Shown here: in pieces, positions 1 through 8,966 of the stretch | Position numbering within the stretch: the stretch's first letter is position 1 | How the letters are laid out: each line of letters begins with the position of its first letter | Source of the DNA: Erysipelotrichaceae bacterium | Lineage (GTDB): Bacteria; Bacillota_I; Bacilli_A; Erysipelotrichales; Erysipelotrichaceae | Reading direction: 5' to 3' | DNA: 64,000 nt | Assembly (NCBI GenBank): GCA_017445225.1 | Contig: JAFSUN010000006.1 | Location: forward strand, 1-64,000 | Notes under the pieces: generated by a model | The model's database searches: none | What the model was told of the DNA's origin: nothing | The model's input: only the letters and a program-made list of their open reading frames with translations | Made by a program: the position numbers and the translations under genes

Positions 1-129
1 AATGGCATGTGTATCAATGCGGACATTAATGGAGCATTGAATATACTTAAGAAAAGTAGTGTTGTGAGTTTGACAACTCTATACAGTAGAGGGCAAGTGG
101 ACAGCCCGTTAAGAATAAGGATAGCCTGA
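1..129 (+). CDS. tnpB: C-terminal end of TnpB-type IS200/IS605 transposon nuclease (partial)
   Basis: Only the last 42 codons lie in the window, reading from base 1 to a TGA at 127-129. They contain NADINGALNILKK, which matches the conserved C-terminal stretch of TnpB/OrfB proteins, where an aspartate of the RuvC-like nuclease sits just before the asparagine-rich helix. TnpB is the RNA-guided nuclease carried by IS200/IS605 elements. Whether the complete gene is intact cannot be judged, because its 5' part is outside the window. The downstream hairpin supports a real insertion sequence end. Confidence 0.75.
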   Translation, partial: NGMCINADINGALNILKKSSVVSLTTLYSRGQVDSPLRIRIA

Positions 130-219
130 TCATGGTACACTTACTATTGTCAGGTGAACAAAGCTTAAATATCAAACTTCTTAAGAAGCCCATAAGTCTT
201 TAGCTTATGGGAGGTTCAC
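130..219 (+). mobile_element. Right end of IS200/IS605-type element with subterminal hairpin
   Basis: After the tnpB stop there is a short untranslated end with a perfect hairpin: CCCATAAG at 189-196, a 7-nt loop, and CTTATGGG at 204-211. It is followed by GAGGTTCAC, a right-end sequence common in this IS group. In known elements this region is the substrate hairpin for TnpA and also the 3' part of the TnpB guide (omega) RNA; here that role is inferred. The exact boundary, about base 219, needs comparison with an empty site. Confidence 0.6.
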
Positions 220-254
220 AACAATAGTCATCGGAAATAGAGCAGAGGAAAGAT

Positions 255-1070
255 ATGAAGGTCGTTAAGAATATCAATAACAACGTTGCCATCTGTGAGG
301 ATTCCGCCGGAAACGAAGTTGTCGTTTTCTCCAAGGGGATAGGTTTTAAGAAACCGCCCACCGAAGTGGACATCCGCGACATTGAAAGGACCTTCTATCA
401 TGTTGACAACCGCTATCTGAGTCTCATCAGGAACATCAGCGATGAGATCGTCGACATTGCCATGGAGATCCGTGACTACGCGATCAGAAAGAATCTGGCC
501 GTCAGCGGCAACCTCCTGTTCTCGCTGATCGACCACATCAACTTCGCCATCGAGAGGGTAAACAAGGGAATGTACTTCGCCCTGCCGATCAAGAACGACA
601 TCCGCTTCCGCTTCGAGGATGAAATGGAGGTCGGCAAGTTCGGCGTTAAGCTGATCGACCAGAAGCTGAAGATCAGGATGCCTTCCGATGAGGCCTGCTA
701 CATTGCCCTCAACATCATCAACTCCGAGACCGAAGCCTCCCAGCAGCAGGCCAGGGAAGCGATGGTGATCGAAAAGATAACCAGTCTGATCGGCGAGGAA
801 CTGGGCATCGAGATCAACCGCGATTCCATCAGCTACTCGCGTTTCTGCACTCACATGCATTATCTTCTGAGAAAGACCAGCTTCCAGAGCGTTGATGCCT
901 ACAACGAACTGCTGAAGACCGTAATGACAACCAATCCCCGGGAATATGAATGCGCCCTGAAGGTCAGGACCTTGCTGGAAGAAAGCGGCTTCGGACCGCT
1001 GGTCGATGATGAACTGCTGTTCATAACCCTGCACATCTCCCGCCTGTATCGCCGGGAAGAAAGTGAATAA
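255..1070 (+). CDS. licT: LicT/BglG-family transcriptional antiterminator
   Basis: This 271-residue protein is the usual length for BglG/LicT regulators. Residues 1-55 match the RNA-binding (CAT) domain, including the GIGFKK motif. Two PTS regulation domains follow, at about 65-165 and 175-270. Known family members bind RAT RNA hairpins and block termination in beta-glucoside operons; EII and HPr phosphorylation of PRD histidines sets activity. Visible histidines are H94 (PRD1), H200/H202 and H260 (PRD2). The second PRD1 histidine is replaced by N153 in ALNIIN. The start is supported by GAGGAA at 246-251. An IS end lies only 35 bases upstream, and no RAT-like sequence was found in the leader. 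The gene sits directly before an EIIBC gene, its expected target. Confidence 0.9.
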   Translation: MKVVKNINNNVAICEDSAGNEVVVFSKGIGFKKPPTEVDIRDIERTFYHVDNRYLSLIRNISDEIVDIAMEIRDYAIRKNLAVSGNLLFSLIDHINFAIERVNKGMYFALPIKNDIRFRFEDEMEVGKFGVKLIDQKLKIRMPSDEACYIALNIINSETEASQQQAREAMVIEKITSLIGEELGIEINRDSISYSRFCTHMHYLLRKTSFQSVDAYNELLKTVMTTNPREYECALKVRTLLEESGFGPLVDDELLFITLHISRLYRREESE

Positions 1071-1077
1071 GGCCAGA

Positions 1078-1093
1078 ACAGTCACCCGACTGT
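1078..1093 (+). other. Small intergenic hairpin between licT and the PTS gene
   Basis: ACAGTC and GACTGT form a 6-bp stem around an ACCC loop. No clear T-run follows, so it is not a convincing terminator. It could stabilise a processed end or be chance. Confidence 0.3.
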
Positions 1094-1120
1094 TTAATAG
1101 AAAAGAAAAAGGAGAATACT

Positions 1121-2524
1121 ATGGCAAATTATGAAAATCTGATTACTGAAATTGTTGAAGCAGTAGGCGGAGCGGAAAACATTACCAATGCCTGGCACTG
1201 CGTAACCAGACTTCGTTTTGAACTGAAGGACTGGGGACTGCTGAAGGGCGATAAGCTCGACCGCATCAAGGGCGTTTTGGGCAAATCCATCGCCGGCAGC
1301 CAGCTGCAGGTCATCATCGGCCCAACCGTCGCTGATGTCTACGACCAGCTGTGCGACAAGTATCATCTGACCAGGCAGGAAGCCGTCGATGAGAACCTCG
1401 ATGCCGGTGGCAAGCTCACCGTCAGAGCAGCCATCAACAATGCCATTTCAGCCCTCGCTGAAAGCTTCATCCCGATCATCCCGGCAGTAGTTGCCTCATC
1501 ATTCGTCTCCCTGATCCCGACCGTCTTAGGTCCGACCATGCTGAAGGTCTTATCAGCCGAGAGCGATCTGTACAGACTGTTTACCTTTGTCGGTAACGTC
1601 GGCTTCTACTTCCTGCCGGTCTTCATGGGCTGGTCAGCTGCCAAGAGATTCGGCGCCAGCCAGATCCTGGGCATCTTCATCGGTGCCATGCTGCTGCATC
1701 CGACCCTGATCGAGATCACCAATTCCGGCGTTCCGTTCACCGTTTACGGCATCCCGATGTATGCTGCTTCCTATGCTTCCTCAACCATTCCGGCCTTACT
1801 GTCAGTATGGGCCATGAGCTACATTGAGAAGTTCTTCAAGAAGTACATCCCGCATGCTCTGCACATGGTCTTCGTACCGTTATGCACCGTGCTGGTAATG
1901 CTGCCGATCGCCTTATGCTTATTCGGCCCTCTGGGCACTATCCTCGGTGACAAGCTGGCCGGCTTCGTATTATGGGTTGCCGGTTTAGGCTGGCTGCCAA
2001 GAGTACTCATCGGTACCATCGTCGGCGGCGTCTTCATCTTCGCCATCATGTTCGGCATGCACATTCCGCTGTTCATGATCGCCATCGGCGTCTACACAGC
2101 CAACGGCGGATCCGAAGGCATCATCATGCCTGGCATGATGCTGTCCGTATTCGCGCTGTTAGGCATGGAGATCGGTGCCTTCTTCAAGGCCAAGGATGCT
2201 GAAAACAAGGCCTTATGTGCTTCCTACATCGTTACTCACGCTGTCGGCGGCATCACCGAACCGGCCATCTTCGGTATCGGCGTCCGCTACAAGACCCCGT
2301 TATTAATGTCCTGTATCGGCGCAGCCTGCGGTGCCTTCTTCTGCCAGATCTTCAACGTTCTTGAATACACCATCGTTGCTTCCAGCAACCTGGTAGCCGT
2401 TACGGCCTTTGCCGGCGGTCCGACCAAGAACTTCATCTTAGGCATTATCGCCATCGTCATTTCCATCGTCGTAGCTGCCGTAATGACCTATCTGTTCGGC
2501 TTCAAGAACGAAAAGGATTTCTAG
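1121..2524 (+). CDS. PTS beta-glucoside-type transporter, EIIBC
   Basis: This 467-residue membrane permease phosphorylates a sugar as it imports it. The N-terminal EIIB domain (about 1-85) carries the phosphocysteine C27 in HCVTRLRF. The rest is a hydrophobic EIIC domain with the GITEPAIFG active-site motif near residues 376-384. BglP-type proteins often end in an EIIA domain; this one stops after EIIC, so the phosphate must come from a separate EIIA not seen in the window. The ATG is preceded by AAAGGAGA. Position between licT and a 6-phospho-beta-glucosidase makes an aryl- or alkyl-beta-glucoside the likely substrate, but the exact sugar is unknown. Confidence 0.92.
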   Translation: MANYENLITEIVEAVGGAENITNAWHCVTRLRFELKDWGLLKGDKLDRIKGVLGKSIAGSQLQVIIGPTVADVYDQLCDKYHLTRQEAVDENLDAGGKLTVRAAINNAISALAESFIPIIPAVVASSFVSLIPTVLGPTMLKVLSAESDLYRLFTFVGNVGFYFLPVFMGWSAAKRFGASQILGIFIGAMLLHPTLIEITNSGVPFTVYGIPMYAASYASSTIPALLSVWAMSYIEKFFKKYIPHALHMVFVPLCTVLVMLPIALCLFGPLGTILGDKLAGFVLWVAGLGWLPRVLIGTIVGGVFIFAIMFGMHIPLFMIAIGVYTANGGSEGIIMPGMMLSVFALLGMEIGAFFKAKDAENKALCASYIVTHAVGGITEPAIFGIGVRYKTPLLMSCIGAACGAFFCQIFNVLEYTIVASSNLVAVTAFAGGPTKNFILGIIAIVISIVVAAVMTYLFGFKNEKDF

Positions 2525-2534
2525 AAACATCTTC

Positions 2535-2578
2535 AGGGGTAGTAAGGATCTCGCGGTCTTTACTACCTCTGTTTTTTC
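2535..2578 (+). terminator. Rho-independent terminator after the PTS gene
   Basis: AGGGGTAGTAAGGATC pairs, with some G-U pairs, to GGTCTTTACTACCTCT across a short loop and is followed by GTTTTTTC. It lies inside the apparent operon, so it may reduce transcription into the glucosidase gene. Confidence 0.75.
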
Positions 2579-2643
2579 AGCTTTTACCTGCGAACAACAG
2601 GAAATGAGAATGTAAACAACACCTGCAAGTGTTAAGCATATGA

Positions 2644-4104
<1,461 letters not shown>

Positions 4105-4106
4105 AA

Positions 4107-5168
4107 ATGGCAAAGGAAGTATTTTTCAAGAATCCCCTGGAAGGTGCCTGCTATGAAGAAATCGCCCGTACGGAAGACGCTTTTTCCCTGCAGCCCTCCG
4201 TTTTCCACAATCCCCTGGATGACGATGCCAAGGTAGCCCTGTGCGATCCCTTCGGCTTCATATACATTGAAGGAGAAGAAAAACCGTATTATTTCATGAG
4301 ACATGCCCTGATCGACATGTACCGCTTCGGCGGCATCGTGGAACTGGGTGACGGACCCCTCGATACCCAGAAGACCAGCGATGTTGATGATTTCCATCAG
4401 AAAGGCATGATTACCGATACCTACCGCAAGAGAGAGACCCCGGAAGGTGAGGAGTTCTGCTACGGTTTCGGTACCGAGGAACCGTATTCAAAATACCGTC
4501 TCTATAAGGATCACGCCACCTTTGAGGAGGGCAAGGATATCCTTAAGCTCGATGCGGAATTCATTTCTGACGCCATCGTCGACCATCAGGCTTCCTTCGG
4601 CAATCTGCCGCAGATCTTCTTCCCGGCCAAGTGGCAGGGAACCTACCGCGGTAAGAAGGTAACCGGCATCGGTCACTACGCTCATAACTATCAGCTGATG
4701 CACAAAAATGAAAACATCCTGGCTTCCCTGGGCTACATTTCCCTGTCTCTGATGGGCTACCGCCCGGACGGCAAGCTGGAAATGGCCTTCATCGCCATGG
4801 ACCAGACCGGCACGGCCGGTGCCTGGTACAAGCTGGAAGGTGAACCGCTGATCAGCTGTACGGAAGTTTCCATGGAAGCCGACTGGTACCATCTGCCTTA
4901 TGTTGATGACGGAACCTGCGTCTTCATCGATGCCATCTTCCGCTTTGGCGGCAAGACCCTGCACTTTGACGGCAAGTGGGGCTCCAAGGGCATGACAAAG
5001 GAACCGCGCATTGAAAAGCACGGCCAGTCCCATATCTTCGGCACCTGGTACGAGGGTGATACCCCTTATGATCATGAATTAAGTTTTGGCTTCTCGGAAA
5101 ACATGGAAGCCTATGACTACAAGCTGGAAAAGATGGGCTTTGAGGTTAAGCAATGGCAAAGAGAGTAG
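4107..5168 (+). CDS. Conserved hypothetical protein, paralogue A of a tandem pair
   Basis: This soluble 353-residue protein has no signal peptide or membrane segment, and I do not recognise its family. It starts two bases after the glucosidase stop, with GGAGAGGAG upstream. It resembles the next gene along its whole length and most strongly at about residues 254-345, where both carry EADW, LPYVDDGTC, PRIEKHGQS and IFGTWYEG blocks. The many aromatic and glycine residues suggest a beta-rich fold, perhaps lipocalin-like; that is only a guess. Its place in a phospho-glucoside operon suggests a role with the released aglycone or sugar. It ends 16 bases inside paralogue B. Confidence 0.8.
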   Translation: MAKEVFFKNPLEGACYEEIARTEDAFSLQPSVFHNPLDDDAKVALCDPFGFIYIEGEEKPYYFMRHALIDMYRFGGIVELGDGPLDTQKTSDVDDFHQKGMITDTYRKRETPEGEEFCYGFGTEEPYSKYRLYKDHATFEEGKDILKLDAEFISDAIVDHQASFGNLPQIFFPAKWQGTYRGKKVTGIGHYAHNYQLMHKNENILASLGYISLSLMGYRPDGKLEMAFIAMDQTGTAGAWYKLEGEPLISCTEVSMEADWYHLPYVDDGTCVFIDAIFRFGGKTLHFDGKWGSKGMTKEPRIEKHGQSHIFGTWYEGDTPYDHELSFGFSENMEAYDYKLEKMGFEVKQWQRE

Positions 5169-6214
5169 ATTTTGCCCACAAGGATGGGGCAGTCCTCTAT
5201 GCCAGAGTCGACAAAATGAAGAAGGAATACCTGGTTGGACCTACTCCCAGGGTATTCGATACTGAATATGACGGTCATCCCGAGATCGGTGTTACCGATG
5301 TTCTGGGCATGATCTTCCCGGATGGGGACGTCAACAAGAAGCCGCTGCTGTACATCAGACACGCTGACATGAAGAAGAACCAGTACCGCTTCGGCAACAT
5401 TCTGGAACTGGGAGATGACTGGCTGGGCACTCAGAAGGCTCTGCACAGCGATGTTATCGGCCAGGCCGGGACCCCGATCAGCGGTTATCAGGAATATGAA
5501 GACGGTGTCTTCGGCTTTGATGAGATCGGCGGCCGGGCTTCCTTCCGGATCGATGAGAACGGCTTCCATGTCAATGAGCAGGACATCCTGACGATGGACT
5601 TTGACAACTGGCCCAATGCCATTCTCGAATCGGAATCCCTTTACAACAATGTTTCCACACTGATCCAGCCCGGCAGCTTTAAAGGAACCTATGAAGGCCG
5701 GCCGGTTCTCGGACTTGGCGAGCACGACCGTTCGCTGGTATCACAGAAGGTTAGAAACTTCGACGGCATTACCAATGACTTCGGCTACATCTACATGAAC
5801 ATGATGGGCATAAGAGAAGATGACGGGCGCAGAGAACAGGCGATCATCTCCATCGATCCGTTCCACGGCAAGAACTTCTGCTATTACTGGAAAGAAGGGG
5901 AAGTGCCGATTTTCACCGATAAGGTTTCCATGGAGGCCGACTGGAAACGGTTACCGTATGTGGATGACGGGACCTGCGTCTACAAGGATGCCATCTTCCG
6001 CTTCGCCGGTAAGGAATTCCACTTTGAAGGCAAGTGGGGAACCAAGGGCTTTACCATCAAGCCCAGAATCGAAAAACATGGCCAGTCGCAGATCTTCGGA
6101 ACCTGGTATGAAGGAAAGACCCCGTATAGGCATCGCCTGTACATGACCTTCGGTGAAAACATGGAAGTCTATGATTACCGGCTCAGGGAACTGGGCTTTG
6201 ACGTCATCGATTAA
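5153..6214 (+). CDS. Conserved hypothetical protein, paralogue B of a tandem pair
   Basis: This protein has exactly the same length as paralogue A (353 residues). Its ATG lies inside the end of A, read in another frame, with GAGG at 5142-5145 as ribosome site, so translation of the two is probably coupled. Shared blocks include RFGNILELGDDWLGTQK against RFGGIVELGDGPLDTQK and the C-terminal HGQSxIFGTWYEG block. The pair arose by tandem duplication and has diverged enough that the N-terminal third is much less alike. Equal length and strict coupling would fit a heteromeric complex, but this is inference. No catalytic motif was identified. Confidence 0.8.
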   Translation: MAKRVDFAHKDGAVLYARVDKMKKEYLVGPTPRVFDTEYDGHPEIGVTDVLGMIFPDGDVNKKPLLYIRHADMKKNQYRFGNILELGDDWLGTQKALHSDVIGQAGTPISGYQEYEDGVFGFDEIGGRASFRIDENGFHVNEQDILTMDFDNWPNAILESESLYNNVSTLIQPGSFKGTYEGRPVLGLGEHDRSLVSQKVRNFDGITNDFGYIYMNMMGIREDDGRREQAIISIDPFHGKNFCYYWKEGEVPIFTDKVSMEADWKRLPYVDDGTCVYKDAIFRFAGKEFHFEGKWGTKGFTIKPRIEKHGQSQIFGTWYEGKTPYRHRLYMTFGENMEVYDYRLRELGFDVID

Positions 6215-6262
6215 GTACCCTCAACTAAGGAACCGGGAATATATTTTAAACAAAACAATAGG

Positions 6263-6289
6263 ATGCTTCCGGGATTTTTCCGGAAGCAT
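6263..6289 (+). terminator. Strong intercistronic hairpin before the SDR gene
   Basis: ATGCTTCCGG at 6263-6272 and CCGGAAGCAT at 6280-6289 form a perfect 10-bp stem around a T-rich loop. No T-run follows on the plus strand, so it may be a weak terminator, an attenuator or an RNA-stabilising hairpin. Confidence 0.45.
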
Positions 6290-6311
6290 TCAGCATGAAA
6301 GAGGTGTGTTC

Positions 6312-7124
6312 ATGAAACTTGATGAAACCAGAACGGCTGTCGTTACCGGCGGGGCCAAAGGCATCGGCAGGGGGATTGTCCGGGAACTTTCGGCCAAAAG
6401 GATAAGGGTCATTTCACTTGATGTTGACGATGAGGAGAATGAGAAGACCGCCCGGGAAACCGGCTGTCTGCCGAGGCATCTGGATGTCGGTGATCCCGAT
6501 GAGATCGACCGGGTATTCGATGAGATCATGAAGAAACATAACATTGACATCCTCATCAATAATGCCGGCATCTTCATCCCCAACAGTTATCTTGAGGGCA
6601 CTTTTAAGGACGCCAGAGAGCTGTTTGACCGCCAGATGAATGTGAATGCCCGGGGAACCTATCTGTGCACCAAGAAGGTCGCAAGGGCCATGGCTGACCG
6701 TAAGGAAGGGGCCATCATCAACATCGTGACCAATCATCTCAAGCGATCGCTTTATCGCCCCAGCAAAAGCGAGCAGGCCTATGATGCCAGCAAGTGGGCG
6801 CAGTATGAGCTCAATGAATCGATGAACCGGGAACTGAGCGAACACGGCATCAGAGTCGCCGCTCTTTGTCCGGCCAGTACCCGCACGCCGATGCTGGAGA
6901 AGTTCTTTACTGATTACGGTTTGCCGCTGACCAGGGAGAATGTCTTCAAGGTAACGCATTTTGATGCGCTGCTGGAGCCGGAAGATATCGGAAGAGCCGT
7001 GGTCAGCATCCTGCAGTGGGATGAAAATCAGCCATCAGGTGGGGCATATCTGTTAATCTATCCCCAAGACTGTGATATATTGGAACATGGTCATTGTGAA
7101 CGTCTGGTCATCAGAGGTTCCTGA
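6312..7124 (+). CDS. Short-chain dehydrogenase/reductase (SDR)
   Basis: This 270-residue NAD(P)-dependent oxidoreductase starts at 6312 because AAAGAGGTG lies just upstream; an in-frame ATG further upstream overlaps the previous gene and has no such site. The cofactor motif is TGGAKGIGRG, the NNAG motif is present, and the active-site YxxxK appears as YDASK. D at the end of the second strand (ISLDVDD) favours NAD. The serine usually about 13 residues before the tyrosine is not obvious, and the stretch before YDASK looks longer than normal. Its substrate is unknown; its place in the glucoside locus suggests oxidation or reduction of an aglycone or sugar. Confidence 0.88.
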   Translation: MKLDETRTAVVTGGAKGIGRGIVRELSAKRIRVISLDVDDEENEKTARETGCLPRHLDVGDPDEIDRVFDEIMKKHNIDILINNAGIFIPNSYLEGTFKDARELFDRQMNVNARGTYLCTKKVARAMADRKEGAIINIVTNHLKRSLYRPSKSEQAYDASKWAQYELNESMNRELSEHGIRVAALCPASTRTPMLEKFFTDYGLPLTRENVFKVTHFDALLEPEDIGRAVVSILQWDENQPSGGAYLLIYPQDCDILEHGHCERLVIRGS

Positions 7125-7148
7125 TAATGGAAAGGTAAGTGATGTAAA

Positions 7149-8870
7149 ATGCCGGAAAAACTGCCAAAACCGAAACTGATCGTCGCCGATATTGACGGTA
7201 CGATGCTGACGGATGATCGGAAGATGACCGCCAGACTCAGGTCGGCGCTGATCAGAGCTCATGAGGAGGGAATCCTGTTGGGACTGGGGTCAGGAAGACC
7301 GGTCGACATGAAGATCGTCGGAAACTACAGCGAGTGGGGGCTGCCGTTTGTCTTTGACATGATCATCGGCATGAACGGTGGTCAGCTGCAGGATAACCAT
7401 ACCGGTGAGATCATCGACAACGGTTTCCTGGAAGTAAAATATATCCGGGAGATCTTCGATTTCATGAAGAAATATGAAGATGATCTGGCAGTCTATGTCT
7501 ATGAAGACGGCGAGATGCAGGTGACCAGAATGGATGAAATGATCAGAGCCTCCTCGTTACGAAATGAAATGAAGGCCCGGATCATCACCCGGGAAGAGAT
7601 CGCCTCCAAGCCCCGGGGCAAGCTGATGTTCAGGGGCGAGCCGAAGATCATCGAGGAAGCCTGTGAATATGCCAGTCAGTTTGATTGCGAACACTATCAT
7701 GCCTTCAAGACCCAGCCTTCCATGCTGGAATTCCAGGACCCCGGCTGCGAGAAGGGCAAGACCTTGGTCTTATACTGTCAGCGCCATGGCATCGATCTGA
7801 AGGATGTCTGGGCTTTTGGCGACATGACCAATGACAACAGCATGCTTAAAGCCGCCGGCCTCGGCATCTGCCTGAAGAACGGCACCGATGATACCAAGGC
7901 CTGCAGCGATTACATCACCGAATATACCAACAACGAAGACGGCATGGCGGCCTTCCTGGAAAAGCATCTCTTCGGAATTGATGAGTTTCTCTTTGAATAT
8001 GAAGGCTATCGGGTAAGTAAGCTTAATGAGCATACTTACAGGCTTTCCGAGAACAGCGCGGTCAGTGAATATCTCTTCAAGGGAGAAAAGGGCGGCCTGC
8101 TGTTTGATACCGGCATCGCTGCCGGCAACATCCGGAAAGTAGTTGAAAAGCTGATGGGCACTCTGCCGTACATCGTCGTAAACAGCCACGGTCATGATGA
8201 TCATGTCGCCGCAGATTATCAGTTTGATGAGATATGGTGTGGCAGGGAAGAGGAAAGGATGATCAGGGAGCTGTTCACGGTGACCGGAAAGAAGGACATC
8301 CTCTATCAGGAAATGCATGCCTACGGCGGCAAGGGGCAGTCGGCAATAGATCGCCTGTTCTTCCACACCCTGGAAGACAGAAGGGCCTTTGAACAGGCCG
8401 GCCTGACTTTCAGGATCAGGCCTGTTGAAGACGGACAGTTCTTTGATCTTGGCGGCCTGCAGCTGGAAGCCATCAAGATCGGCGGACATACTCCCGGCCA
8501 GATCTGCCTGCTCGATGGTAAGCACCGGCTGCTTTATGCGGGAGATGCGGTATTGAGACATGTGTCGATTCTGCATGTCGGCGGTCAGAAGGTCAGTGAC
8601 TTCATCGCAGGCATGGAAAAACTGAAGGCCCGAATGAAGGAGTTTGACTTCATCATCTCTGCGCACGGACATCGCCAGCACGGTTTCCGTCCTTTGGAGA
8701 GCGAGTACATTCTGAAGATGATCAGGGTTGCCGAATCAATTGATGTCAGTAAATCAATTCCCAAGCATGAAGCTGACGGCGATGGCTATGAGTATTATCT
8801 AGACGGCCGATCCTATGAGGATTATGACGGCGTATCCATCGCTTACCGGCTTGACTGTCTGGATAAATGA
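7149..8870 (+). CDS. Fusion of Cof-type HAD phosphatase and metallo-beta-lactamase-fold hydrolase
   Basis: This is a 573-residue two-domain protein. Residues 1 to about 275 form a Cof/HAD-IIB sugar-phosphatase-like domain: DIDGT with D14 and D16, GSGRP, a lysine in KGKTL, and FGDMTND. Residues 280-573 form a metallo-beta-lactamase-fold domain with H347/H349/D351/H352 in HGHDDH, a histidine at about 447 in GGHTPGQ, AGDA, and a final SAHGH. All expected metal ligands appear present, so both halves look active. The reading frame is continuous with no internal start preferred. It ends the locus before a terminator. A dual hydrolase acting on a phosphorylated ester or lactone intermediate would fit, but this is inference. 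Confidence 0.88.
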   Translation: MPEKLPKPKLIVADIDGTMLTDDRKMTARLRSALIRAHEEGILLGLGSGRPVDMKIVGNYSEWGLPFVFDMIIGMNGGQLQDNHTGEIIDNGFLEVKYIREIFDFMKKYEDDLAVYVYEDGEMQVTRMDEMIRASSLRNEMKARIITREEIASKPRGKLMFRGEPKIIEEACEYASQFDCEHYHAFKTQPSMLEFQDPGCEKGKTLVLYCQRHGIDLKDVWAFGDMTNDNSMLKAAGLGICLKNGTDDTKACSDYITEYTNNEDGMAAFLEKHLFGIDEFLFEYEGYRVSKLNEHTYRLSENSAVSEYLFKGEKGGLLFDTGIAAGNIRKVVEKLMGTLPYIVVNSHGHDDHVAADYQFDEIWCGREEERMIRELFTVTGKKDILYQEMHAYGGKGQSAIDRLFFHTLEDRRAFEQAGLTFRIRPVEDGQFFDLGGLQLEAIKIGGHTPGQICLLDGKHRLLYAGDAVLRHVSILHVGGQKVSDFIAGMEKLKARMKEFDFIISAHGHRQHGFRPLESEYILKMIRVAESIDVSKSIPKHEADGDGYEYYLDGRSYEDYDGVSIAYRLDCLDK

Positions 8871-8899
8871 AGATCGGTTCTGAGGAACTGATCTTTTTT
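8871..8899 (+). terminator. Rho-independent terminator closing the glucoside locus
   Basis: AGATCGGTTC and GAACTGATCT pair around a TGAG loop and run into TTTTTT. It starts directly after the stop codon of the HAD-MBL gene. Confidence 0.85.
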
Positions 8900-8966
8900 A
8901 CATTCATTTTAAACGTGTTACTTTGATTTCCAACTAACATGTGTTAAAATGAGATTGAGGTTAAGT

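Noticed and set aside
228-1085. A 285-residue reading frame on the minus strand opposite licT
   Set aside because: It mirrors the licT codon pattern, has no ribosome site, and licT has clear family motifs. The same reasoning removes long minus-strand frames opposite the HAD-MBL, rny and DUF2779 genes.
5153-5168. Frameshift joining the two 353-residue paralogues into one gene
   Set aside because: Each has its own start, ribosome site and full-length homology to the other; the overlap is normal for coupled genes.
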